Positions 1 to 11,861 of a stretch of 64,000 nt of DNA are shown here, in pieces. The translations under genes and the position numbers were made by a program. The first letter of the stretch is position 1. Each line of letters begins with the position of its first letter. The notes below the pieces were generated by a model. It was not told where the DNA came from, did not search any database, and saw nothing but the letters and a program-made list of their open reading frames with translations. The DNA comes from Cylicocyclus nassatus (Eukaryota; Nematoda; Chromadorea; Rhabditida; Strongylidae): contig CATQJL010000316.1 of assembly GCA_958299035.1 (NCBI GenBank), positions 28,836,012-28,900,011 on the forward strand, given 5' to 3'.

Positions 1-702
1 TCAGACTTCTCCAGACCACGCACAACACAGATCGCACTCTTCTTGAACACCCACCTGCTAGGAACCTGCCTTTTTTCTTCTATACTTTTTACAATTTTTT
101 CATTTTTCTTGTATTTTTGCTTTTCTTTTGGTTGTTCTGCATACTTAGGTTCCCACGCACGGCGCTTCCCATCTGTCTGTGTGCAACGTTGCACGAGAAT
201 GCTGTTTCCGTACCATCTAAACTGACAACTTACTATGAGCGATCGTGACGCGCCTGTAGAGGACAGTGTAGGTAAGAGTAAGTAAAAGTTTTGGTTTTCC
301 ATCTATTTTTTGTAACTTTTACTTTTCCTTTTGCATTTGTCCCTCTGTGTTGCAGATCACGCAGCTCATTTGATTTGCCGCGCTTAACCTGGCCTTTGAC
401 CGTAGCTGCACCTTTTGAATATTGTAGCCAGCCTTTGTGGCACGTCTTTCATTCGTTTTTTCTAAACGCAGGAACATCGCTAGCGCGTCGCGCACATATC
501 CTAAGACTACCCATGTGGCCGCGGGAGGCTGGACTACGTCCATTTTTGTGTTTCTTGTGTAAAATAATTGTTTTCGCCACAGTAACACCGGCGTAAAAAG
601 GTTGCAGCATGCTAAGCCCCATACCATCGGGGAGGAAACTATCCCTTGCGCTCTTGTGTGTAGTCATTTCGCGTTCGCGCGCGCCTTAATTTTCATTTAG
701 AG

Positions 703-918
703 TTGCAGGCGATAGAATGTGGAAGGGTCAGTAGCCGTGATGGCAGAATACCACTGACGATGGTCACTGAACGGCAAGCACTGTTCCATCTAAGCTCATT
801 TGGCCTCGCAAAGTTTATGTGTTACAGTACTTACCAACATGGTAGCACGTTTGGCCCGTCAAATCAACTGTGTTTGTTGCCTACCTCAACAACGTTGGTC
901 CTCGTCAGTTACGAGTAG
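703..918 (+). CDS. possible terminal exon, unknown product
   Basis: An open frame of about 70 codons follows a pyrimidine-rich acceptor (TTTCATTTAG at about 700, or TTGCAG at 708) and ends in TAG at 916-918. The peptide is mixed in composition with no low-complexity run and no motif I recognise. No upstream exon in matching phase could be fixed, because the frame after the candidate intron 272-355 closes at once. It may equally be a chance open frame in GC-rich DNA. Confidence 0.15.
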   Translation: MQAIECGRVSSRDGRIPLTMVTERQALFHLSSFGLAKFMCYSTYQHGSTFGPSNQLCLLPTSTTLVLVSYE

Positions 919-1361
919 CGAGCAGCCTACTACCCAGACACAATCCGATTATGATTACTTGATTTTGTGAATTTTTTGTATTGTTTGTTGGATGCGCTTC
1001 GTGCGCTCTTGAAGTATGTTTGTTGATGGGCACGGGACGGGTTATCTTCAATCCATTTACTCTCGACGCGCTCTTACTGTGCTACCGATGGATACTTACT
1101 CAATTCTTTTTCGCTTTATCATCCAAAAATTCGGCTAAAGGCATTAACCGCAGATCCCCGGTGCTATCACGTAACCACCTCTCGAACGCCCAAGCCCACT
1201 GCTTCTGGGGGGAGTGTCGCGGCTCCGCGATGCGAGCGCTCCTAGAAGTAGGAGGCCGGGAGCACTGGTTGCTGCCGCGCTACACGGCGACGATAACGAC
1301 ACTTTCTTACGTTCGCCGCAATCGCCGCTGGACCTCTCCTCGCCTTGGCGCGTTGCCAGCC

Positions 1362-1400
1362 AAAAGGCTATATATAGCGGCGGCGCCTCATTGCAGCGTC
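1362..1400 (+). promoter_or_regulatory. candidate TATA promoter
   Basis: A TATATATA box at 1369-1376 sits in a GC-rich context, about 20-25 bases upstream of a TCATTG initiator-like motif. No coding sequence starting downstream could be identified, so the call rests on the motif and spacing alone. Confidence 0.25.
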
Positions 1401-2040
1401 TGTTCGCTTTCGTTTTCGATCGATAATCTTTTCGTATGTTTTCCATCGTGCTCGTGCCTGGCAGTTAGCTCCCGCTTTTGATGTTTCTTTGCGTTAGCGG
1501 TCGAGCAGGTAGAAAGTCATATTGGATCGAAGTGCAATTTGGGATTCTTTTGGACGAGCTACTTTTGAAACCTTTAGGATTTGATATCTTGTAAGCTTCG
1601 GGAGCGGAGAGGCTGTCGCGCCTGGTATCCGGCGACGCGCGGCGGATCTGTTTTGGTGAAGCCTCGGGAGCATGATCCTGATTTGTGTTTATAGTCGTGC
1701 GCATCGGTAGCACGGGATGGGGCAGCTCGTCCCGTGTTGAGTTTTATGTTTAGTAGTTTAGTCCTTAGCAGTAGTAGTAATCTGTTTTTAGTTTAGTGTT
1801 CTTTTTGTCTATTTTAACTGTAGTTTTGTGTCATAAGGATAAAACGTTAGTAATTTAGTACTGTCTCTTACGCGCTAGGGTAAACTAGTAGGATAGGCTG
1901 CGTCGTATGTATTAAGCGGGCGAGCGTGCGGGTGTCTCGGGTAATTCTAGGTGCTTAGGGCCCACCGAGCCGCCACACCTGTAGGGTTTGCTCTACCCAT
2001 CCATCACTTGGACTCCTTTTGAGGTTTGTTATAAAATTTT

Positions 2041-2253
2041 AGAAAAATTGTGAAAGTTGGCCATCTCAAATAGCATAGGTCGCAGATTTTGACTCTTTTC
2101 TGGAAGCTCATTGACCGTATTGCAACATCTTCATAACCATTAGAAAGAGAATGAAATGCTGCATCAAATGCTACCAGAATCTCCTACACATCTTTGTTCC
2201 ACGAGATGTGGCATACGTTTGAATAAAGCGACATTACTTTCGGAACGACCTAA
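2041..2253. mobile_element. right half of a mariner-type MITE (TTAGGTCGTT family)
   Basis: The segment ends in GGAACGACCTAA followed by TA. Its inner part (CATAACCATTAGAAAGAGAATGA and the region around GGTCGCAGATTTTG) matches the right arm of the full copy at 61063-62080. The left half is absent, so this is a truncated copy. Confidence 0.7.
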
Positions 2254-2639
2254 TATATGGCCGAGAAAAATTTTTTTTTGTACAAAACGAACTCAGACTA
2301 AGGCAAACATATTATTCAGTACATATCCACGAATCATTTTTTATGAAAAAGCTTTAGTGAGTTTATGTTCAACTTCCTATAATTCTTATCAATTTGTGCG
2401 GATATCATAGCTGCTAGCGTGCCTGGATGTCAAGCTGAGTAATATTCTCCTTTCAAATCTCAGTCTACCTACACTGAGGAGAGTTGCGATGAGTGGCAAA
2501 CATGGAAAACTCGCCGAACTCGTAAAAACTGCGAAATTCTTTAGTATGTTTCTTGGCCAGTGCGAGGTTTCTTTGCAGAAATATTAACGGTCTCGATTAC
2601 GTTATCAGGTGGGAAAATTTTGCAGTTATAGGTTACTGA

Positions 2640-3250
2640 AAGTTGGTCAAGTGAAAGAAGTCATAGCTCCCTCTTCGGTGGTCTTGAAAATTATGTCATC
2701 CACAGATGCGACCGTGGGGAAGAGGAGGGGAAGTCGTACTTATTATTAGGAGTAATTTAAATCCTCATTTGGTCTTTAGCCAACCCGAACAGGACGGCTA
2801 CGAAATACTCTGCGTTGACATCGCCGCGTATAAGCCAGCGCGAATTGTACTGGTCTACAGAACCCCCTCCTGCAGCGCCAACAAAACAGAACAGCTACTC
2901 AAGGCTATCAATGATCTTTTGGGTTGCAGTAACTACTTGGTTCTTAAGAGCGACTTTAATTTACCTAGCATTGATTGGGACAACCCTCTGCAACTGAAAG
3001 ACATGGTGCTATTACCAAGAACTTTTTAGCCATGTGTGATACATATGGGTTATCCTAGAAAGTACACATCCATACCCGAGGCCGTAATATCCTAGACTTG
3101 GTCTTGACAAACGATGATGACTCAATTGAAGCTGTTCGGCTAGGGGCTCTGTTAGGTAGTAGTGACCATGCAACAATCACACTCTCGCTCAAATCTTTTA
3201 CCGCTCAGCCAGGGTACATTTCGCGCAGAGATTACAAGAATGTAGACTTT
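2640..3250 (+). pseudogene. LINE apurinic-like endonuclease domain, broken
   Basis: The domain can be followed only by changing frame. The start reads LFGGLENYVIHRCDRG, then a frame shift near 2700-2720 leads into 2706-3029, which carries VLVYRTPSCSANK and KSDFNLPSIDWDN. Another shift leads to TRGRNILDLVLTNDD and SSDHATITL at about 3075-3190. The order and spacing fit the endonuclease/exonuclease/phosphatase fold of CR1/Jockey LINEs. The Gly of the GDFN motif is replaced by Ser. No active product is possible. Confidence 0.75.
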
Positions 3251-4057
3251 AAAAATTGATCAGGTACTTAACTACCATTGATTGGTATGCTCTTTCAACT
3301 CTATCAATGACATAGATACAATGTATGAATTATTTTTGTATGTACTTCACCACGCCATCTCCTTATACGTCCCCCTGTCTCGGTTCCTTTACGAACAAAA
3401 CACCTGCCAGGCTACCTTCGAAATCTTTATGACAAAAGGGATTGTGTTTGGAGTAAAACAGTCTCTACTGGTAACTTTGAAGATTGGAGAGAGTTTGATA
3501 GAGTCAATCTGATGTTCACTAAACGTCTCAGGAAATACAATGCTTCTGGAAAAAAAGTATTGTTGCCTCTGACAGAAAGTCTCTGTTCTTCAAGCTAATC
3601 AGTTTTAGACTTAAAGACAAAAAGAAAATCAGCGCAATCTTAGCTAACGATGGGGTTGTAGTATCTGACGATTATGAAATAGCAGAGCTATTTGCAGATA
3701 TTTTCGAAAACTCATACCAAGAAAATGAGCCTATAGGTTACAGTCAACTTGCGTCGTGTTTTTCTGTCATGAAGGAAGTACCCTGGTTCCATAGCGATGT
3801 AATCTACAATTGCTAATCACTTGGACCAACTCCAAATCCCTTACTCCTGATAACCTACCATTGATATTCATGAAATCACTTGCGCATGTCATAGCCGGAT
3901 CTCTTCAGTTCATATGTAATTTCAGTCTCATGAGAGCAGAATTGCCAAATAAATGGCGCACTTCTTATGTTACACCAACCCCTAAGAAAAGACCGTTTAT
4001 TTCTCCTATATAGTAACTATCGACTGGTCAGTATAACGTCATTATTTAGTCGATTGT

Positions 4058-4645
4058 TTGAAAAAAACATTGAAGAAATATATTGTTAACCATTTGGAGA
4101 GAAACATAATCATTTCACCTTTCCAACATGGTTTTCAAAGTTCATCTACCACGACGGCTATGTTGCAGGCTTTGAACGACTGGACACAAAATTTTGACAA
4201 CGAACTCAACACCGATTTCATTTATCTTGAATTTTCTAAGGCATTTGACAAGGCACCTCACAAAAAGTTATTGCTAAAGTTAAAGATGGTTGGCATACAT
4301 CCTCGCATTATTGCTCGGATTGATGCCTTCCTTAGAGACAGGTCTTTTCTTATGCGAGTAAATTCTGCGTTTTCTAGACCCAGAAAGATGCGTGGCGGCG
4401 TTCCGCAAGGTGGTGTTCTCTCACCCGGTCTGTTCAGTATTTATACTTATGAATTTCCCAAAATTCCTATAGACTTAGGAGTCTCATATAGTGCTTTTGC
4501 TGACGACTTCGACTTGTACACTGTTGTTATGAATGAATCCGGCTTCAACATGCTACAGAATGCACTCAGTGAAGTATATAAATGGTCGCAGAGGTGGTCA
4601 TTGCCTATCTCTAAGAAAACGGAAGTGTTCCATGTTTGGACTTAG
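4058..4645 (+). pseudogene. LINE reverse transcriptase fragment
   Basis: A 195-residue frame spans the palm motifs of a non-LTR reverse transcriptase. Motif A reads YLEFSKAFD at about residues 56-64, with Glu at the position where the family has its catalytic Asp. The GGVPQGGVLSPGLF block is at 113-126, FADD of motif C at 147-150, and the KWSQRWSLPISKKTEVFHV thumb-side block near 175-193. The preceding fingers region lies in another frame (3810-4013), and the next part continues at 4673-4897. Intact FADD with an altered motif A and several stops means a non-functional copy. Confidence 0.85.
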
Positions 4646-5596
4646 TGGCTGCAACCCAAGTTTCCATACAGCTTGTGTGAAGTTCCTCTCCGAGATGTAA
4701 CAAAAATACGAGACCTAGGGTTTATAGTGAGCAATCTCAATTTTAGCGATCATTGCAAGATGATTACAGACAAAGCTACTGCAGCAATACATAATTTATT
4801 CAGAGCATTTTCAAGTACAGTCGATGTCAATTACGTACTCCCTTTAGCATGGAAACTACGCATGCGCAGCGCAAGGGTCCCGCACACAGACCTCTAATCG
4901 ATAAGGCCCATTTGAATGCCCGAGTCATACGCGCACGAACGTGGCGCGAAGCTCATTGCATTTACGGAAAAGGGAGCAAGTGATTGACACGGACTGTAAC
5001 GACACGGCTATGTCTATAGCAGAATAAAAGTCATTTATCAGGCCTATGTTGGAATACGGAACAGTAGTGTACAATCCAAGTATGCGCAAAATCAAAAACT
5101 GCCTTGAAAAAGTTCAGAATAGCTTCACTGGGAAACTATGATACGTAAGATTGGTTTTAAATACGATATTATACCCAATGAGAAGATTCGCAACCTTTGG
5201 GCTTTGGGCTTTCCTCACTTGCTTATAGAAGACGTAAATTCGCCTTATTATGGCGCACAAGACTGCATATAGCGAGTGTGGTCTGGATTTCAAAACCTTT
5301 TTTCCGACTAGAGTGTCCATCACTAGGGATGGATACAGGAAGTTGGTCATTCCAAGGGCAAGGTTAGGGATAAGGAGAAACTTTTTCACTTGTCGTACAG
5401 TTTGTGACATGGACAGACTAATCAGGAAGGGTATGTTTCCACCAAAGCTATTTCAGTTCAAGACGGTTCTAAAGAGTTACTATAGTCCATTAGCAGCGTT
5501 GATACTATCACGGTTTTATAATTTTGAATTTTGACCACAAGATTTCGTATTGTGCATGTGTTCTTTCTATGTAATTCATACTATTTGTTGTTGTTG

Positions 5597-6138
5597 TCAT
5601 ATGTTGATATGAAATAAATAGATAAATAATTTGCAACTCCTTAAGTCGCTCAATTCCGCCGTACAATCCAACATAATAATCCGAACGAAATTCACATTTC
5701 CAAATATGGCAAAGAATTTGTCTAATGACCCTATATAATGTCTAATGACGTAACCGAATATTCTCTGCACAAAATAAAACAGAAAAGCTTTTATAGATCG
5801 TTTATAAAATCGTGACGACGGATTCGACTGTGGTCTTTGCGCCCACAGAAGCAGAAAACACTCATACAAAAAGGCATCACCTCAAGTCTCAACTTTGTCA
5901 CTTCCATTGTCTGAATACTGCCATATGTAAGATTAGAGAAGGAAACTAAGAAAATGCAGTTGCCGGAGGGTGCGTGCGTGTCGCGTGCAGTCGCGCCATC
6001 GTCACATTCTTTGGGTGCCCAACACAGTACTCCACAGTTTTTGGAGTCTCCTTGCCTTGACCCATATCTACAAAAGCTGAATCCAGTCAATATACAGTAG
6101 GTAATAATAATTAGCAATATCAGCCGATAATATATCAA
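5597..6138 (-). CDS. candidate two-exon secreted protein, 3' end lost in LINE tail
   Basis: Exon 1 (6138 down to 5881, 86 codons) begins with ATG and encodes a hydrophobic N terminus (MIYYRLILLIIITYCILTGF) that looks like a signal peptide. A Cys-containing stretch follows, with Cys near residues 23, 35, 39, 45 and 61. The donor GAG|GTGATG leads to a 116-nt intron ending TTTTATTTTGTGCAG, a strong nematode-type acceptor. Exon 2 (from 5764) continues in phase 0 with RIFGYVIRHYIGSLDKFF and a CTAEL motif. Both exons are more than 40 codons and fit in phase. The last 10 or so codons before the stop at 5597 lie in the LINE 3' tail, so the natural C terminus is probably missing. The family is not recognised; an extracellular receptor-like domain is only a guess. 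A broken gene is as likely as a working one. Confidence 0.4.
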
Positions 6139-6837
6139 GACCTTATAATAACGAGCTAAGGGTTTTTTACGTGTTTTTGTGTGTCTGTGTGTCCGTCCGT
6201 TACGAAATCCGTAGAGCGTGTTCCAGCCAGCGTTCTAAGCCCGAATTTTGCATAGCGCATGCTGCCCTCATGAAAGTCCAACATGCAAAAGCACGACTAG
6301 ATTCGTTGAGTGGATCCCTCAAAAATTGCACGCCAAACGCATCCACCTGGCTTCCATCAAGAGAAATTGGGTCCGTATCACCACTTTTTGCAAAGTCGTG
6401 GTGTGTTTGGTAACTAAATGTGCAAGCGATGGACTTTAGCCCGAAAACTGGTGAAAAGTTCATTACATAACGAAACGGCGCCAAAAAGAATTGGTTGCGT
6501 AGATGGTCAAATGGCCAAGGTTCTAGCCAAGATTTGAGAAGATTTTAGCACAGAGATGTAGCTGACAGGTATTATTGCCTTTATGGCCACTACCAAGCCA
6601 TGACAAATGCAAAACTTATTCAAATTTGCGTTCTTCCTGTAAAAAGTTCCATCCATGCGAAATCACCGATCTCACGTGAAAAACCCTTCTGAGTAGTTGT
6701 TTACATTTCATTCGTGGTAGTCGGCATAGCGCGGGGAGTTCCAGTGCCACGATTTTACGAGAATGAGTAAGACACTTAGATAGTAGAGCCAGTGCGATCC
6801 TCTGCGAAGCAGAGTTGACGCACTGGTATGGAAAATA
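6139..6837. other. no gene recognised; small hairpin at 6789-6826
   Basis: The part from 6180 to 6460 is GC-elevated and open in more than one frame on both strands, but shows no motif. A short hairpin, CCAGTGCG...CGCACTGG with an inner CTCTGC/GCAGAG stem, ends ten bases before the next MITE. Upstream sequence of the minus-strand gene may include its promoter, but no clear element is seen. Confidence 0.4.
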
Positions 6838-7742
6838 TTAGGTTGATTCATAATTAAAGCACGTTTTTCTCACGTCTTCTTCCAAGAGCTGGTATTTAAT
6901 GTGTAACCAATTCCCTCAAAAACTTTATATCTATCTGAAAGAGCGTTCTTTCTAGTTTCATATATAGGCTTTCGCTTTTGTACGCCTCCGTTCATTCCAT
7001 AGTTCTAAGCCTTCAAATAAAAGCTAAATCCCAAAATTTTTGCATTTGACTCTTTTTGCCCTAAATTCATGAGGAATAGTTGGATTAATTTCAAAAAATA
7101 AGCATGAGAATTGGGAAACTCAGTGCTACAAGGCGCTCTTTGAACAAAATTTTCCATGGATTCTCAGCCGAGAAATTCGTGCGAACTTAAACGAGCGTCG
7201 CCACCTTTCCGTGCCATATAAATTCTAAAGCAAAAGGCGATTGCATGTCTTCTGCACTAATCAGCAAGGGTAGACCTAGTCCATTTGATGGTAGAAAAGC
7301 GCTAGGGTTTTCTCACTTTCCAACGGAAAATAAAATAATTTCAAAAATGACCGATTTTTAAACCCGCCGAGAAACCAGAAAAAAGTGAGTGTTTTCGACT
7401 TTTCCGCGATATTTTCTTTGAAAATTTTGTGTGATAACCAAGCTTAGCAATTGCTTAAGAGATCCTTGGCTAAACGAAGAGCGAAGCCTGCTTCATCCTG
7501 CTTCATTTCAACATAAGTTAATCTCTCTTAAAGTAGAGGCTTCCGAAAAGAGTTTTTAACAATGTTCAGGCCAGAAAATCTTTCTTATGACAGATAGAGT
7601 TACGCAAAAGTATCTATTGTATAACCACTGATTGAATGGTTACAGTAGTTTTTGTTGCTCCCAGGAATGTCCTTTCAAAAAAGAATTATCTTGGTTCAAA
7701 ATTGAAGTATAGAAAACCTGCACTAATTATGAATCAACCTAA
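6838..7742. mobile_element. mariner-type MITE, ~905 bp, TTAGGTTGATTC ends
   Basis: Terminal inverted repeats of about 28 bp (TTAGGTTGATTCATAATTAA at the left, its complement at the right) are flanked by TA. The element is non-coding. It is related along its length to the copy at 16453-17318: both have CAGAAAATCTTTC near the right end and an AAAAGTATNTATTGT stretch. Confidence 0.85.
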
Positions 7743-7744
7743 TA

Positions 7745-8554
7745 TTAGGCTGGCAAATAAGTTTTGCAACTGGTTTCATAACTTCACTCTCTTTGAATGT
7801 GGCGCACTCAAACTTTGGCATCATGTGGAAGGCAATGTGAGCTACAAGTGAGCACAAATTGTCTAAATTTCGAACACGAAATAGAGAAGTTTGAGGCGAT
7901 TTTCAAAAACTAGTGAAATTTGAGAATTTTTGTTTCAAGCTAGAATGAAGCCTTTGGCAGCCTAGACCATGCGCAGTAATCCGGATTCGTCTATAAATTA
8001 TTGCTGGAGCTTGACTCCTTTGGCCTATTAAGAAAGAAACAAAATTCAGGGGCATGTTGAGATTTGGCGTCCTCATAAAGTCGAACGAGTCGACGTACGC
8101 AAGAGCTGCTGGGGACGACCGTCAATGACTAAAGAGTCCAAAGCTCAAATTCCGCCGAGACTTTGCATCGTAAGGTTATTTGACCTGCCAAACGCAAATA
8201 TCACATTCATTTATTAAATCAACGCCCTTTTCCTTGTTTAGGGTGGGACCCCATATCGTACACCTACAGTAATCCTACAAAAAAGCCCTTATCACGCAAT
8301 TTCACTATCGTTTTCGTGATGAGCATGTCGAATAACACCCCTATGCCAAATTGTAGCCAAATCCGTCTAACTTTGAATTTTTCCCCTTCATACCATGCAC
8401 CTACCGTAACCCTCACTGCGACGTCAGAATTTGGTAGGACAGCAGCTGCGCTTGTAGCTTACGTAATAACCAACGCAGTGACAAAATTTGAGTGCGCCAT
8501 GTTGAGTGAGAGGGAAGTTATGAGACCAGTTGCAAAACTTAGTTTCCAACCTAA
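7745..8554. mobile_element. mariner-type MITE, ~810 bp, TTAGGCTGGCA ends
   Basis: The left end (TTAGGCTGGCAAATAAGTTTTGCAAC) and right end (GTTGCAAAACTTAGTTTCCAACCTAA) are inverted repeats flanked by TA. It touches the previous MITE and shares the single TA at 7743-7744 with it. A related copy lies at 25508-26258, where the GTTATTCGACATGCT core is recognisable. Confidence 0.85.
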
Positions 8555-10077
8555 TATTTTGTTCAATTTTTTACATTTTTATAATTTAACTGTGTACACT
8601 GGCCGCATATTTTACAAGAATTGAAATAGGATATGAAGAAGCAAAGGTAGCATTTTTTATTATCATTTTCAAAAGGTCTTCTTACTTGCTTAGCAGTTTT
8701 CACGGCCATTTTCTCATGCTAATTCGTCCACGACTTCTAATGAAATTTTGGGGGTTTCAGGAAAGCAAATTGAAATACATAAGCGTACCCAATGCAATTT
8801 TTGCGATAAATAATTCACACTCTTTATATGGCAAAAGTCATCACCCAACACGGCAGCTGCACATTCAATTCATTCTAATGAAAATTTCTAGTTTTTCACT
8901 GCCCCTCCCTCTAGCGCTTGATGTTTTGTTGCCCCTCTCGAGCCTTCTCATTTCTCGTGTTCCGAGTGTCGCGAGCAATGGCGGCTCTAAGCAATTATGT
9001 GTATGTTTGTTGGGAGACATGTAGCTCCGAAGTGTCGTGTTCAGTGGCCATTCATTGGCCGTCTCTCGACGCTTGTGTAATTTTCTAACATCAACATTCA
9101 TCCTGTTGACATCGAAATATCCATGAAAATCCAATTTTTCCCTCAAAAATTCGTCTCTTCCCTAATTCGCGCCAAAGACGCGATATTGCACAAATTAGGT
9201 CTTTACTAGATATTATGCGGAATAAACTATGAAAGCACTACAAGAACATCAAAGACTGAGACTCTAGCGCTTAATTACGAAAAAGTAACGCTTTGCACTT
9301 TTTTGCCCGGTGTAACTTGAGCTACAAGTCATATGAAGCTGTACTAGCCAAGAAATTGTGTTCCGAGAGAATATTATTATTCATCATCAAGAAGTCTCAT
9401 GCAAAATCAATTAACTGAGGCTTATTTTTGAAGTTTCCTTTATCGCCTTGCTTATTTTCCGTATCTTAAGCTTATGGTTGATGTGAAAGTAGAGTCATTT
9501 CTAACTCATAAACGCGCTCCAAACTCTCGCCCAGATACCGTAGTTTTTCTGGGTGGACCAATCGGCGTCTTCGATTACGGTAGAGAGTACGGTCTGGCGG
9601 AGAGTATAATGTTTTTTCGGCCACGAAAATACTATGAGCTTAGATAATGGCCTATCAAAACTTCACTTTATGCGCAAAAAAACGAGGTACCTAATTTTGC
9701 CCGGACACTGCCCTCAGTATGTGAGTTTGCACCCCAAGAACCTCAGCTTACGACTACATATGCTGCAGTGGCAGTCCCGAGTTTTCCTTCTTGAGACGGG
9801 GGGGGGGAATTGGTATGAAGCTGCGTGGTAGTTCAGCTCAGCACTCCGGAAAATTTTAAGATGCTTTTCAAAGTTTTTGTGGGCTCACAATTCGAATTGC
9901 AGAAAAAAGGGGCGTGGTGGCAGCCAAGAAGGGAAAAATGTTATTTGAGCTCACTGGAACTTTTAAAAAATTGTGAAAATGTAAATTTACACATTAGAAC
10001 AAGTCATCTGCACAATTTTTAGCCCATACAAAATTTTGAAAGTTTTCGCGATCCTCTTGGAAGGACCCACCAATGTA
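8555..10077. other. no confident gene
   Basis: Open frames exist (8686-9024 plus, 8865-9146 minus), but they overlap on opposite strands, have biased composition, and have no supporting splice chain. A G run of 9 lies at 9798-9806. Confidence 0.4.
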
Positions 10078-10492
10078 TCTTATATATAAAGCTGAATGTC
10101 TGTTTGTCTGTCTGTCTGTATGTCTGTCTGTATGTCTGTCTGTCTGTATGTATGTACGTATGTTCCGAATACAAATTTTTATTTCTGAACCGATCGGGAC
10201 CAAACTTGGCACACATATACTTCAGGGCAGGGAGCGTGTCATAGGCTACTTTTCGTTATCGATCGATATCGATTTTATTGATTTTTTGCAAAATTCGAGC
10301 TAGAGGGCTGGGATTTGGATCGGTAAAATCGACATCGATCGATAACGAAAAGTGGGCTGTGACACGCTCCCTGCCCCGAAGTGTATGTGTGCAAAGTTCG
10401 GTCCCAATCGGTTCAGAGATAAAAATTTCTATTCGGAACATACGTACACGGGTCTAGCTGGCAGGCCCGGCGGAGCCGGGCAAGCCAGCTAG
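10078..10492 (+). mobile_element. non-autonomous Helitron, 415 bp
   Basis: The element starts with TC after an A, and ends with CTAG before a T, which is the A|T insertion rule of Helitrons. The hairpin GCCCGG-CGGAG-CCGGGC lies about 10 bases before the end. The 5' end is TCTTATATATAAAGCTGAATG, followed by a (TGTC/TGTA) repeat. Unusually, sequences near both ends (GTACGTATGTTCCGAAT, CCGATCGGGACCAAACTT, the ATCGATCGATA block) recur inverted in the other half, so the copy folds into a long imperfect hairpin. There is no Rep/helicase gene. Confidence 0.85.
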
Positions 10493-11701
10493 TTGGGTTA
10501 TAAATAAATCACTTTTTCAAAATTGTTTTTTTTCAAAATAAACAAAAATAGAAATGTTAGAATTTGATGTCTCATGGCATGAGAAAACGGTGTGTTGCCA
10601 ATTTTCGTACCGTACAACTAACAAAAATAATAACGACTCGATAAACTTCAGGCTTTCAACAATTATTTATTGAACTTAGTAACTCTTGCAAATTATTTGT
10701 AAATTACCTTATAACAGGGCTTGTAATCGATGACTGAATTAGGTGAGTTTTTGCCTGAAGTTAAATAAAGTCAATCGGATGAATGAGATTGCGCATTTCT
10801 ATCAAGATACTATCGCGCGGGGTTTGGGACCAATTTTGCATTGTTTTTTTTAAAAAGTAGTTTCCTAAAAACTTTATTAGCAAGCAGCTTTTCCAAATCT
10901 AACACTTTGGTGAGAATCGGAGATTCATTCGACTCAAGGAAAACGAAGTGCTGCACTACGTATAACTTTTACTACTTAGACTCACTGATTTTTTTCCAAA
11001 AATTTGTAAATTTGATTAGATTCTCTCACTTCAGTGAAGAGTTCGAAAGAATTTAGTTTTTTAAAACTTCGTCTGAAAGGGGCGAAACGAAGTAAAATAT
11101 GTAAACTAACTTTCTTTATATTATGACATTCTGCATTGAAAGCTTGATAATTGAATCCTTCACTCCTCTATTTTTATATCCTTCCTCTCCACTAGGTCTC
11201 ACATGAGAATGTTTATTATTTGTCTCTTCCAGCTACAATTTCTAAGTTTCGAACTTCATTGCTATAAGCTACATATTTCACCTCTCTTCTAGTATATCCA
11301 AGTTTTTGAGGATATCAACTATTTCGAAAGAGGAAGTATCGCAATCGGATTCATTTGGCTGTTTTGACAACTTGACTTTATGTATATTCAGATAGTAATG
11401 AAGTTTGCACGACGTTCGTAAATAATCTCGGACTCGTCAACGACTACTCAATGGCGCATAATCACAACAATCTCTAATTTTCCGACTTTTTCGTTTGCTT
11501 GACCATGGGTTTTGTTTGAATCAAATTGATCTTAGATATCAAGATAGTGTAAACTAAAAAAACAATCTTTTCATCTTCAAAAATTGAACTTGGAGAACTC
11601 TGGTGCTATGGCTGGTTTCTAGGACACCACATATTTTGGCCATACTTATAGAATTTTCTTTTTAACGGTCATTTCATGAGCACATTCTAAAATTTGAAAT
11701 A
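10493..11701. other. no confident gene
   Basis: AT-rich sequence. A 23-codon stretch ending in TGA near 11368 follows a good acceptor (CTCTCTTCTAG at about 11293), but no upstream exon could be linked to it. Otherwise nothing is seen. Confidence 0.35.
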
Positions 11702-11861
11702 CTCTTTGATCTGGAAGGCGGAGTTTCGTGAACTAAATAAGGCTAGATAATGGTCAGAGAGCACGCGCGCGAGCGAGACGCAGACTGCATAGCGGGCGCG
11801 AGCACCTTAATTAGGTCACAAAGCTCCGCCTTCCAGCCGCAAGCCAGTTGAATCAAAGGTT
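11702..11861. mobile_element. ~180-bp foldback MITE (CCTTTGATTCA family), left end degraded
   Basis: This is a member of the commonest repeat in the window: arms GGCTGGAAGGCGGGGCTTCG and its complement around a GAGAGCACGCGCGCG core, with AACCTTTGATTCA-type ends. Here the left terminal bases are altered and the right end (GAATCAAAGGTTA) is intact. Confidence 0.8.

Larger units (their letters stand above)
1..2000. other. GC-richer, non-repetitive 2-kb stretch, function unknown
   Basis: This stretch is visibly richer in G+C and CpG than the rest of the window and has none of the foldback repeats that fill the remainder. A possible intron runs 272-355 (donor TAG|GTAAG, acceptor TGTTGCAG), preceded by an ATG at 235, but the frame after it closes within about 10 codons. 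No protein family is recognised. It could be the 3' end of a gene followed by an intergenic promoter, or terminal sequence of an LTR element cut off by the window edge. I found no direct repeat pair to prove an LTR. Confidence 0.3.
2585..5630 (+). mobile_element. degenerate non-LTR retrotransposon (LINE, CR1/Jockey-like)
   Basis: Pieces of endonuclease and reverse transcriptase lie in order in several frames, which is expected of a dead LINE. The endonuclease part (about 2640-3250) shows RGGGVVL-like sequence, a KSDFNLPSIDW motif where the family has GDFN, and near its end RNILDLVLT and GSSDHATI. The reverse transcriptase follows at 4058-4645. A C-terminal segment (about 5250-5534) has the RRNFFTCRTV...FKTVL pattern typical of CR1-like elements. 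The copy ends in a short A-rich simple repeat (AAATAAATAGATAAATAA, ending about 5630) rather than a plain poly(A). The 5' end is uncertain, and I found no convincing target-site duplication. Confidence 0.85.

Noticed and set aside
8686..9146. Plus and minus ORFs of 93-112 codons
   Set aside because: Mutually overlapping on opposite strands, biased composition, no splice chain or motif.
9994..10441. ORFs with TDRQTDRQ or SVCLSVCL repeats
   Set aside because: Translation of the TCTG microsatellite and ATCGAT blocks in the Helitron.
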